DNA from: Manihot esculenta
Lineage: Eukaryota > Streptophyta > Magnoliopsida > Malpighiales > Euphorbiaceae
Direction: 5' to 3'
Length of the DNA: 64,000 bases
Assembly (NCBI RefSeq): GCF_001659605.2
Contig: NC_035162.2
Coordinates: 23,920,661-23,984,660 of the forward strand
Shown: piece after piece, positions 54,501-64,000 of the stretch
Layout of the letters: every line of letters begins with the position of its first letter
Position numbering within the stretch: position 1 is the first letter of the stretch
The notes under the pieces: generated by a model
The model's database searches: none
What the model was told of the DNA's origin: nothing
Seen by the model: the letters and a program-made list of their open reading frames with translations, nothing else
Translations under genes and position numbers: made by a program

Positions 54501-57500
54501 TTTTTCTATTTAATAGTTTTGTGGTCTTTGTTCATAAGAAGTACTATTTCTTTCCATTAGGGATTTATTATTTTGAGGTTAATTGGCATAAAAAAGGCTA
54601 ACATTTACGTCATTATGCATTTTAATCCAAATGTTTAATTCTGTATGAATTGGCTTAATATTTCTGTTTGGATGTAATTTTGATCAATTTTCAAAAATCA
54701 AAATGTAGGAATTCAAGTAGCATATCACATGTAATGTTTTATTATTTTTTAAATATAATTAATTTCATATGTGAAAATAATATTTTCACTCGACTATAGT
54801 TAACTAACATATTTAATTTTAACGACAAGTGACCAAATTAATAAATATGCAGTTCACATCTTCAACAGTAGATAGATTTTGTTTTGCAATAGTAATTATG
54901 AAAATTTTGTAACATACATGTTATTTAACCAAACTAAATATCATTGATAAAGTTGGATTCAATAAGGTCAATACACACCAGGCCTTTAACTAAGGTTACC
55001 ATCCACAAAATATTTTCAAAATAGAAGCATACACAAAATAAGACCAAAATGCATGCAAAATAGCAGCGTATACAAATTAATCAAGAATAACATGTCTGCT
55101 ACAAAATCTTTATAATTATTGATGCAAAACAAAATCTATGTACTTTGAAGATGTAAACTGAATATTTAATAATTGGGTTGCTTATTTTTACTAAAATATA
55201 TTTGTTAATTGAAGTTAAGTGAGAGTTAGTATTATTTTTACATGTAGAATTATTTTATATTTAAAAATAATAAAATATTCTATGTGGCATGTCATCTAGA
55301 TTCTCACATTTTGATTTTGAAAATTGGCCAAAATTATACCTAAACACAAACATTGGGTCAATTCATCCAAAATTTAATCATTTGGATTAAAATACAAAAT
55401 GACATAAATGTTGGGCCTTTTTCAGCCAAATGGCCTTATTTTTATTATCTTCCTTTTGACAAAAGAATGTTGATTTGACCTTGTACAGAAGCTGAAGCTT
55501 TCTTTGTATTTCAAATTTAGCTCTAGGCAGAGGATCTCTTATTTTTTATCGTCAAATGCTTCCAAGCTGTTCTACACCTGTTAATGCTTTTCAAAGTTAC
55601 CAGATGCACAATTAGCATGAAAGTTTGGTTTCATAATAAACTGAATATCATATGATAACACCAGGAAGGGCAAAGGGAGAATTAATTCTGTACCCAAGAA
55701 AAAATGTGATATGTTAGGTAATTTTTGGAGTTAATTGAAATGAATCGAAAATTGATGAGCACCATTCTCCAATAAGTATGTGTGTGTTTATTAATTCTTC
55801 TTTCCTCTTCTTCCCCCATCTTATGTTTGCATGTGCCTGCCTCTGTAGCATTGTGTAGGGCTTGATCCCATTATAAAGTGTACATTTTTCCATTTGTAAT
55901 GAGATGATTTTTTTTTTTGCCAACTAATTACTTGCATTTTTCCATTTGTTTTCGTTGTCATATTTGTCCAGGAAACTGTAGGATCTTTAAGAAATCATGC
56001 AAAGTACCAGAGGAGAATGTTTGACCAGGCTGTTAAACTAGTTCGCCCTGGTGGAGTTATTGTGTATTCCACGTTCGTATCAAAGATACAGTATTCATTA
56101 TTTGGTTGTCAATGTTCTTTACAACTTGAAATTATTTTAAACAAGATTCCCACACATTATAATGAGGCATCATGTGTACACACCTCAATTGTGTTCTCAA
56201 TTGCAAGATGATACTTATGATATGACCGAGAGATACAAATTGAGAAATATTATAATAAAATGATGTATAATATATTCACATTAGATACCTTACTTGTGCC
56301 CAGCTTGCTGTGGGCAGTATGAAAATTTTAAGCCAGTAGTGTCTATTACTTTTCAATTATTTTATGCATCAATACAAACATTAAACTCAACTGCTTACTA
56401 TTTTTATTAATTTTTTATTTATCTAATTTTTCAGATGCACAATAAACCCCGGTGAGAATGAAGCACTGGTACGATATGCTCTGGATACATACAAGTTCCT
56501 CTCTTTAGCACAACAGGTTAGATTCTAAAGTTTCTTCTGCACATGTCACTGTCATGGCTAAAAATTGAACTTGTGCATATGAATTATAAATATGTTGCAA
56601 TGTTTGTACCAATTTATATTAGTGCTATGCATTATTGATCATTGTTTATGAATGTTACATCTGTGAGCTGAAAGGATTTCTTGACTGAAATCTAGGAAAT
56701 ATCAGAGTCAATGTTACACCTTGAGCTGAAAGGATTTCTTGACTGAAATCTTGGAAATGTCAGAATCTTAGCACATAATTTACTGATTGCCCTTCTTTTG
56801 TCACTGCAAGTTTTTACTTTAGTAAGTTTTGTGTAGGATCCTAAAGCATGGTACGATTTTTGAAGTGCTCTGTTTTTTGTCTGTAATGGCATGAATCTAA
56901 TCGAAGTACTTCTTTAGGTGGTATTATATAGTGTAGGATGTTTTCTAAAGTTAGTGCAAGTATTAAATGTTTCTTATAGCTATCTGTGATTTCATGATGA
57001 CCCTGAACACATTGACACTGTTTTATGAGGTTGGTCTGAATGCTGACTCCTCTAGTGGGGGAAGAGCGGGAAATGTTTACCTAAAGGGATGCCATGATAT
57101 TTATGGTGTTCTTATGGATGAAAAAGCTGAAAAGTCCTAAAGATCTCGCATTTGTGTTGATGGTTCATGATTGCTTAGTATTGGGTTAGTTCCTGGTGAC
57201 TTTGCCCTCAGTAAATTAAACAAACATCTGTGTCCAATATCTACATGCTTGCATGCATATTTTTGTGAGTTGCTCATGCTATTGATTGTGTTCTTATGAA
57301 GCAATTTTTTTTTTCTTAAAAATCTTGATGCATTTCAGCACCCAAGAATTGGAGGACCTGGCCTTATTGGTGGATATGAATTTCCTGATGGATACGTCGA
57401 GTGAGTACTGCAGTCCTTTTGATTATCATTTGAATTTTTTGAGCGCATTTTTTTCTGTTGTGTAAATTTTTGTACAAGTGATTCTCATTTGTATTGCATC

Positions 57501-58720
57501 ATTGATGAATTTAACTGTTTCATCTATACTTGTTTTCCTGAACTCAATAAATAAATTACTAAATGATAAATTGAAAAAGAATTGGTCTTTTTATGTGTGG
57601 GAGATGCTGAGCTTTATAGTCAAAATAGGATGGAACTGTCAGCTTCCTAATTTTGTTCTTAACTTCGAAAGTGCTTTGATGGTCATGTAAATGTTTCTAA
57701 TTATGTTCTGATAGGGTTCGTTAGACTGAATCTCCTGAAAATATAGTTCAAATTCCTTAATAAGCTTTGGTTTGTTTTCTCTCTCTCACAATCACAATAG
57801 CAATGGAACCGATGCAAACTTGTATTATGCGTGTCCAGTAAAAAGAAGTTTTCACTTCAATCAGTATGATTGTAGACCTTTTTCTTGATAACTAATGCTT
57901 CGCGTCCGGCAAGGATCTAAAAGGGAAAAAATTAATAAATAAGTAAATAACCTGGTATGTTTCTCAACATAGTTGTCGAGTAAATTCAAAACATTGATGA
58001 TGGATATAAAAGTAGAGTTTGCTTAAGAGTTACTTTAGGATTGTCTTTTGCCTTTTTGGTTATCTCCTTTCTTTTATTGAAGGATATACAAACATTTTAT
58101 GTATTCTTATATTTCCATCTTGTTCTATGTCAATTAGCTTACTTATTTAGCTTTAAGTAACATCTTCAACACTTTCGTTTAAAAAAACAAGGAAAGAAAA
58201 TATCATGTATGATACGCCAGGGATTTATTTTCAATTGTTCATATTGTTTCTTTACAATTTTTCTTAAAAATAATGCGGAGCTCAATTTTTATATTGACTT
58301 TTTCCTTACTGATGCAAGGCATAGCATACTGCTTCTTGATCTCAACCATATAAAGAAATGCCCAATCCAGTTTGTGTTAAATTTCCTGAGCATTCTTTTT
58401 GAATTTGTTTGGCTTTTGAAGTATTTATTTCTTAAGAAAAGATTAATGATTGGGAAATATAGTAAAAGAAATGCTTGTGTTCAGGCACCTTGTATGCTTC
58501 TTATATCATAAGTAGCTTATGAAATTATTGTGCAAGGCATTTATTATTAATTTTTATCCTTTATTCTCTTTTGCAAATAAAAAATCGTATTGCTTGTCTC
58601 CACAGGGAGTGGTTAAGACCTGGAGAGGAAGAACTTGTTCAGAGGTTTGATCCATCATCTCCCCTCGACACAATTGGATTTTTCATTGCCAAGTTTGTGG
58701 TTGGCCCCAAAAACATTTAA
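42543..58720 (+). CDS. NSUN6: NSUN6-like RNA (cytosine-C5)-methyltransferase with PUA domain, 13 exons
   Basis: Exons: 42543-42644, 42716-42834, 43089-43419, 43847-43994, 45225-45362, 45913-45975, 47988-48109, 51721-51925, 54165-54376, 55972-56072, 56435-56516, 57339-57400, 58606-58720. These total 1800 nt, 599 residues plus stop, and all phases agree. NOL1/NOP2/sun enzymes transfer methyl from SAM to C5 of cytosine in tRNA or rRNA. A PUA RNA-binding domain (about 137-235) precedes the Rossmann methyltransferase, as in NSUN6, which methylates tRNA C72 in animals; plant homologues have been named NOP2C. Seen: SAM motif LDMCAAPGGKT (309-319), acidic residue D336, motif IV DAPCS with C467, motif VI TCT with catalytic C515, split by intron 10. 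Residues about 355-455 form a basic, hydrophilic insertion between motifs I and IV. Intron 4 is GC-AG. The start could also be M35 (42716), since exon 2 opens with ATG. Confidence 0.93.
43995..45224 (+). other. GC-AG intron 4 of the NSUN6-like gene
   Basis: The donor reads ACAG|GCAAGA and the acceptor TTGTAG|ATCC. Only this junction keeps the frame (ACA G|AT CCT). The GC donor has an otherwise strong consensus (AG|GCAAG), typical of the small class of GC-AG introns. The intron holds AT-rich DNA with TA/CA microsatellite sequence around 44395-44445 and no recognised element. Confidence 0.85.
45976..47987 (+). other. Intron 6: non-coding with diverged duplicate
   Basis: A 2.0-kb intron without coding sequence. 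Two diverged copies of a purine-rich stretch (about 46405-46640 and 46760-46990, each beginning with a TTTTCTCATTT-like segment) lie in tandem. The rest is AT-rich. The acceptor is a T-rich run followed by GTCTTAG. The preceding intron 5 acceptor is a tandem TAG/CAG (45909/45912) that could add or drop one residue. Confidence 0.6.
49638..50123 (+). mobile_element. TRIM-like mini retrotransposon in intron 7
   Basis: Two similar direct repeats of about 156 bp (49638-49793 and 49966-50123) start TGTGG and flank a 172-bp spacer. The first ends TTGTTACA and is followed by ATTGATATTGTAGCC, a degenerate tRNA-Met-type primer site. The second is preceded by GAATGGGGAAGAG, a polypurine tract. Possible 5-bp TSD GAAAA/GAAAT (imperfect). 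There is no coding sequence. Length and parts fit a terminal-repeat retrotransposon in miniature. Confidence 0.7.
50528..51313. mobile_element. hAT-type MITE in intron 7 (786 bp)
   Basis: It has perfect 13-bp terminal inverted repeats CATGGTTTTAAAT / ATTTAAAACCATG and a perfect 8-bp target-site duplication GTTTGGGC (50520-50527 and 51314-51321). An 8-bp duplication is the hAT signature. The left subterminal region (50541-50705) carries several copies of TAACGGCCGTTACGTAACG-like inverted repeats. The right one (51210-51300) has CCGTTACGTTATGGCC and CGACCGCGA repeats. There is no transposase, so it depends on a relative for movement. Confidence 0.88.
52668..53336. mobile_element. Candidate MITE in intron 8
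   Basis: The left end TTAGTCCTTGAACTTGTTATC (from 52669) and the right end TTGACAATAAGTTTAGGGAC (to 53333) are imperfect inverted repeats of the TAGTCCCTAAACTT type common in plant DNA transposons. It encloses about 670 bp of AT-rich DNA. The target-site duplication is not clear. Confidence 0.5.
53648..53772 (+). repeat. Possible SINE-like fragment ending in C/A tract
   Basis: GGTTTGACTCC (53717-53727) resembles a pol III B box, and an A-rich tail (53749-53772) follows a run of C. An A-box-like AACTCAGTTGAGCTGG lies just before it at an unusually short distance. The assignment is weak. Confidence 0.25.
54583..55429. mobile_element. Long-TIR foldback element in intron 9 (about 847 bp)
   Basis: The first and last 125-130 bp are imperfect inverted repeats (left starts TTGGCATAAAAAAGGCTAAC, right is the complement of TTTGGCTGAAAAAGGCCCAA). 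The middle is AT-rich without a gene. Long terminal inverted repeats suggest a Mutator-like non-autonomous element. No target-site duplication could be fixed. Confidence 0.65.
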
Positions 58721-60474
58721 ATTTAATGGGAAAACATTACTACCCTTGTTGAGATCAGAACGAGGCTGGGAGGTCGGCAAAGTTTATGAAAATGCTCTCA
58801 GTGTCTCTGCTTAAGGTGACTATGCGTAGAGGCGTAGAGCAGAGTGCGTTACTGTCTGCATGGTGCAGGAATCATCAAAAGGATGGTTAATTATTTTACA
58901 TTCAATTTTTTTTTTCTTCCTTCAAATTTGTTAAGGAAAAGCTTAATTTTCTGCATTGGTTTGGAGCAAGATAAATTTTGGGTGTCCTTGTCTAATTTTG
59001 AAAAAATTTAAAAAAAAATATATATATTTTTTAAAATTTGTGTTTTGCAAGATTAATAGTGTAAGAATTTAATTATCTTGAATTCGTGTGGAAATTGATT
59101 TTGAATTAAAAGTAAATTTTGTTAAAATTATTAAAATTTTATAAGAAATTATTTTAATTGAGGCTATTTACATCAAAATTATTTAATTAGTATTTGAAAT
59201 TTTTTTGTTTTTTTTATTCTTTATTTTTTGTTTGTTTTAATTTTAAATTATTTTTTATTTTTTAATTAATAATTGAACTTCACAAAAGTTATTTTAATTT
59301 AATATTGACTATTAATATTTAATATATATATTTTTTTGAAATGGATATTTAATATATTTATAATTAAGAAATTTGTTATATTATTTTATTAATTTTAAAA
59401 AAATATTTTTTATATTTTTAATGATAAAAAATTATGTAAAATTTATATTTTAAATGTTATAAAAGTAATAATAATGATTTTTCAATGATAAAAATTATTA
59501 TTATTTATAAGAATGAATATTTACGTTTAGTTTGTTTAGTTTAAAATAATAAGAATGATGAGTAAATTAAATTAATTTAAATTTATTATTAATCTGTTTA
59601 ATATAAAAGAGGTGAATTGAATTCTATTATATTTAAATTGATTTTAAATAAAAGAATTTTTTTTAAATAAAAAACTCTTTCTTAAATAAAAATGAATTGG
59701 ATTTTATTAATAAAATTTAAAATAAGGGTAGTAAAAAATTAAAATTTTAAAAAATGATCATTTTATATGTTGCATAGAAAAATCATGATCTTTGTTTTAC
59801 TTGATTATGCTTTTGGCTCAATGCATATCTTTTAATCATAGAAGTCAACAATGAGATGAGGTGCTCTTAAAGTTGATGGTGCAATTGGATTTTTTTATTT
59901 TATTTTTTATTTTGTTAAATTAAGGGCATGGGTTAATTGCGCATTTTGCCCTTTTTCTTTTGTTGGTGAGAGCATGTTTACTGTATTTAGACCGCAAAAA
60001 GCGAGATAAAATGAAGAAATCATGAAGGAAAAAAAAGAGAAATAAGAAAATTTTGAAAGAAAATTAATTTATTTTTCATGCATAATAAAGAAAAACTTCA
60101 AGGAAAATAAATTTTGGGCCTCAGTTTTGGTAGGATCATTGACTAGTAGTTGCAACTGCTTTCTATCTAGGATAGCAAGTGTGTTGTGTACAAGATACAA
60201 GCAATCAAACACAATCACTCTTCCTCTACAAATATGTGAAATCCGTTGGAAAAATATTTACTCAATTACAATTTTTACACTAATATTAAATAGGCAAAAC
60301 TTGAATACGTTTACTTTGAAAAGCTCCAAAAAATATAAAGAAATGACGTGGAAAAACTGATAACACTATAAGATTAGTAGCAATAAGCCAACGAAGCGTA
60401 TTTCTTTCTAGGATTTTCCTTTTTTATTTTAATTTATCAATTTAAAATCATAAATTTATTTATTAAAAAATAAA
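58721..60474. other. 3' flank of the NSUN6-like gene, AT-rich
   Basis: The first 200-300 bp should be 3' UTR, but I see no strong polyadenylation signal. The rest is AT-rich with poly-A/T runs. I find no gene, RNA gene or clear transposon end here. Confidence 0.6.
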
Positions 60475-61216
60475 TTATATATTAGAAATCTAAGTTATAA
60501 AAGTACTTTTACTAATATATATATATTTTTTTATTGGAGGTTATAAAATTTATGCACTTTGATATATAAAATAAATTAAAATTTCAAATAATAAATAATT
60601 ATCAATGCAAGAGTAGGTTCCATCTCCCAGGTACAATTAGCAGGTTGGGGAAAATATAACAAGCTTGGGGAAGACAAAGTAGGTTCAAAGGAAATTAAGA
60701 ACTTAATCTCCTATGAGCTCTCTATGAGCCAAAACCCAAAAAATGGAAATTGATATACAACAAGAGATGATAAAATATGCAAGGACATGATTAGCAGTAT
60801 TTTATTTAAAATAAAAAAGTGATCGAATTGAATTAATTTAAAAATTTGATTTAATTTTTTATTTATTTCAGTTTAGTTTTTAATTTTAAAATTTTTGATT
60901 ACTAAATTTGATTCGATTTTAATAAAAAAAATAGAAAAAATCAAATTGAACCGATTAGTGATGATAGAATATTATTTTTGATAAATAGAGATTAGACCAT
61001 AATTAAAATTGAAATATTTCAATTAAATTAATACTAAAAGGAAGTTGTAAAAAATAAAAAATTCATTCAATTTCTTCTCAAAATGAGTTCAGTTCGGTTT
61101 TTAAAAATATTAAAATTTTAATTTTTAATTTATTATATTCGATTTTGAACCGAACCGACCGAATGTTTACCCTTATCAAAGACTATTTTTTCCTATATGG
61201 TCTTTATAGAAGGATT
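60475..61216 (+). repeat. Direct repeat, left copy (at least 742 bp)
   Basis: It matches 63219-64000 with point changes and a longer TA tract in the right copy; the window ends inside the right copy. It contains GAACCGAACCGACCGAAT near 61148-61165 and related ATTCGATTTT segments, a sequence type often seen in hAT-like MITE ends (GGGTAAACATTCGGTCGGTT on the minus strand). It could be an LTR pair or a tandem duplication with a period of about 2744 bp. Confidence 0.75.
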
Positions 61217-62099
61217 TCCGCTCTGATGATAACCAGGCCCTTAACACCCCAGCTCAGGCTAGGCCCGTGCTAGAAAGACCAAGCCTCAACTCTACTAAGA
61301 CCCAACAGTTAGGTCTATCTTACGTATAAGCCCAAAACTCACTTTGACAAGACGGACTGAGCTCGAGCCTACGCACTTGAGGCGTGATCCTATTTATTCT
61401 TCTAGTTCTGTGAGACAATAAATTCCGTGACGATCGGGATCGTGTCCACATGGCACCAGATGGAATTAAATGGTTGATTGACGATGGAAAATGACACAGT
61501 ACGTTCATACGTACGAATAGCGTGACTGTGGCAGGAGGATACAAATGCAGAATGACGATTATGTGTCACTAGAGGACAAAAGAAAAAAGGAATAAAGGAA
61601 GCAAGAGGGAGTCACACCAAACTAAACTTACCAAAATACACTTTGAGCCCACCATTTACTGGATCTCAAGATATTAATTGCCACCGTATGTGGGAATGAA
61701 GGAGATCTTTTCATCACTGAAGTTCTCATTCTCACCCATTATGATCTACATGGCCAACCACAGTGAAAACCATACCGAAAACACCTTAAATGACCCAAGT
61801 TTGACTTAAGAAGGACTACAGTTCTCATTTTCTAGTCCGACCGCTCCAATAAACCAGCCACCCACGTTATTTAATCCCTCGCCAACCTCAGCAGGGACTA
61901 TGTCCTGAACTACCTTATCTAGAAAAGAGCTGCAGAATATAGCTCTCCAATTACAGAACACCGCTCATTAGCTAGGCTAAATGCTGCAACAAAGAGGGCT
62001 CAGCACCCAGCTGAGCATACCACCCGCCGCTGAGGGGTTCAATGTCAACGAACCTCCGCCCACATTAAACTATCAAGCCCCTTAATAGAACAGTAGGAG
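61217..62099 (+). other. Non-coding leader or LTR part of the Tat-type element
   Basis: GC is higher than in the flanks. It begins near GATGATAACCAGGCCC (61225) and contains CCAGCTCAGGCTAGGCCCG, the style of Tat-lineage LTR/leader sequence. No open frame of note. LTR borders cannot be fixed because no second copy is in the window. Confidence 0.4.
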
Positions 62100-63218
62100 A
62101 ACAGATGATGAGGATGGAGAGGCCAATCGGAGAAACGAGCCAATAGCCAGAACAAGAGGCAGGATAGTGAGAGAGCTCATCGAGAATAATGGGGCTGAGA
62201 GCTATTCCTCCGAGCTAGTAGAAAGGTCGAAGAGTAAAGAGTTAGAAATAAACTACCGCTTGGAGAAGAGGCCCAAGAGGCAGGCCGTAGACATGATCAG
62301 AAGTTGGAAAGGCTAAAAGAACAACTACTAACACAGTTGGGAGCACGAGACAACAGTAGTCCCCTGTTACCAATCTCATCACCGTTTGTGAGACGAGTTC
62401 AACAAGAGACTATTCCCAAGAAGTTTATAATGCCAATAATGATGTCTTACTATGGGACGGGAAACCCCAGGGAGTATATCTTGAACTACAAGACATTCAT
62501 GGTACTGCAAACTCACTCGAATGCCTTGATGTGTAAGGTTTTTCCTATCACCTTAACAGGACCAGTTCAAGCATGGTTTAACAGCTTGGAGGCAGGAAGT
62601 ATTAAGAGCTTCATTGACCTAGCTAGCATGTTCATCAGCATATTCATCATCGGGGCCCCTACGGAGAAAAAGGTAAGCTATTTAGAGACTGTTCGGTAAA
62701 GGAGGAACAGTCCAGGTTCAACTCTGAGGCTTTGCAGATATTTGAGCTTGATGAAGGAAGAGCTGTAGAAGCTATGCAGAAGGGCACTACCTCCCTAGAG
62801 TTTTTCTGGTCATTATGTAGAAAGCCTCCTACCACCTTGGTAGAGCTAATGAAAAGAGCAGAAAAGTATATAAGGTAGGACGACGCCTTAACTACAAGTA
62901 GGTTTACTAAAGATGATAGAGACCGGGGAAGGGCCAGGGAGGACAAGAGACAAGACAGGCTAGAGAGGAGGCAAGATCAGGGACCGGAGGCATTGAACAA
63001 ACACTAGTGGGAGAGAAAGGAGTAAAGACTCTATAAACCCCGACTCCCCGCAGAGATCACTCCCTTAAATGTGTCCAAAACCGAAGTGCTCGTGGCGGTC
63101 TAAGACAAAGACTTCATACAATAGCCTAAACCCATGAAAGCAAAAGCAAACAGAAAAGACCGGGACGAATATTGCCAATACCATCAGACTTATGGCCATA
63201 TCACAAACAACTGTTACC
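62100..63218 (+). pseudogene. Tat/Retand-type gypsy gag remnant
   Basis: The open stretch 62304-62699 encodes KKFIMPIMMSYYGTGNPREY, LMCKVFPITLTGPVQAWFNS and an FI-GA segment, the conserved gag core of non-chromovirus Tat-lineage gypsy elements. After a stop at 62697 the same protein continues in broken frames (LEFFWSLCRKPPTTLVELMKR near 62797; YCQYHQTYGHITNNCY near 63170, a knuckle-like CX2HX4HX4C). Protease and RT are absent. Stops and frameshifts make it non-functional. It is unrelated to the Tekay-type family on the left. Confidence 0.8.
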
Positions 63219-63259
63219 TTTATATATTAGAAATCTAAGTTATAAAAATACTTTTACAA

Positions 63260-63308
<49 letters not shown>

Positions 63309-64000
63309 GCGGTTATAAAATTTATGTACTTTGATATATAAAATAAATTAAAATTTCAAATAATAAATAATTATCAATGCAATAGTAGGTTCCATCTCCC
63401 GGATATAATTAACAGGTTGGGGAAAATATATCAAGCTCGGAGAAGACAAAGTAGGTTCAAAGAAAATTAAGAACTTAATCTCCTATGAGCTCTATGAGCC
63501 AAAACCCAAAAATGGAAACTGATATATAACAAGAGATGATAAAATACGCAAAGATTAGGGGTTAGTAGTATTCGGTTCAAAATAAAAAAATTGATCGAAT
63601 TGAATTAATTTAAAAATTTTGTTTGATTTTTTTGTTCATTTCAGTTTGATTTTTAATTTTAAAATTTTCAATTATTTCAATTCGATTCGATTTTAATACA
63701 AAAATAGAAAAAATCAAACCGAACCGAACCGATTAGTGATGATAGAATATTATTTTTGATAAATGGAGATTAGACCATAATTAAAATTGAAATATTTCAA
63801 TTAAATTTTAGAATACTAAAAATAAAGTGTAAAAGATAAAAAAATCCATTCAATTTCTACCCAAAATTAGTTCAGTTTGGTTTTTACAAATACTAAAATT
63901 TTGATTTTTAATTTATTCGATTCGATTTTGAACCGAACCGATCAAATGCTTACCTTTACCAAGGACTATTTTTTCCTATATGGTCTTTATAGAAGGGTTT
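63219..64000 (+). repeat. Direct repeat, right copy, cut by window end
   Basis: Second copy of 60475-61216. It includes a pure TA microsatellite of about 42 bp (63261-63302) where the left copy has only a short TA run. The window ends at the point matching 61216 in the left copy. Confidence 0.75.

Noticed and set aside
1..64000. tRNA, rRNA or other structural RNA genes
   Set aside because: I looked for tRNA box sequences and conserved rRNA stretches and saw none, apart from tRNA-complementary primer sites and a weak B-box-like match near 53717.

Overview
This is plant nuclear DNA, most likely from a eudicot with a repeat-rich genome; I cannot name the species. The evidence is nested Ty3/gypsy chromovirus LTR retrotransposons, a Ty1/copia remnant, MITE- and TRIM-like insertions, and a 13-exon gene with plant-type GT/GC-AG introns.

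Positions 1-40708 are a retrotransposon nest that can be taken apart because most insertions still have their 5-bp target-site duplications (TSDs). At the left edge, minus-strand element A (gag remnant plus LTR 2138-4404) sits in a broken LTR B (to 5851). Element C (+, 6001-36437, TSD ATCTA) then holds two full elements. Element D (-, 7757-22665, TSD ATAGA) lies in C's leader. Element H (+, 25017-34861, TSD GTTCT) lies in C's 3' LTR. D's 3' LTR contains the compact solo LTR E (TSD GAGTT) and the solo LTR F (TSD TCCGA), and F contains the solo LTR G (TSD GGAAA). An old copia pol remnant (about 36850-38400, -) and the solo LTR I (38558-40703, TSD TAAGC) follow.

H looks young. I see three differences between its two 2239-bp LTRs, and it has one open 1694-codon gag-pol frame with gag, zinc knuckle, protease, RT, RNase H, integrase and a chromodomain-like C terminus (Tekay/Del-like). 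D is the same family, broken by four stops and one frameshift. C is an internally deleted relative.

The main result of the hunt is that the long LTRs of this family carry a predicted leader intron of about 510-660 bp (AG|GTAAG ... TGTAG|G). It is present in A, B, D, F, G, H and I, and is absent exactly at the predicted exon-exon junction from both LTRs of C. The intron also holds one of two clusters of a GC-rich inverted repeat (TTCGGC-N-GCCGAA, containing the GCC-box core). The other cluster lies upstream of the LTR TATA box. A conserved splice acceptor-like site just before the gag ATG suggests further leader splicing.

Positions 40709-42480 are AT-rich non-coding DNA with small repeats. 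A single host gene occupies 42543-58720 (+): an NSUN6-like RNA cytosine-C5 methyltransferase with a PUA domain, 13 exons, about 599 residues, both catalytic cysteines and one GC-AG intron. Its introns hold a TRIM-like element, a hAT-type MITE with a perfect 8-bp TSD, and two other terminal-inverted-repeat elements. Positions 58721-60474 are AT-rich and empty. From 60475 to the window end a direct repeat of at least 742 bp flanks a decayed Tat/Retand-type gypsy gag.
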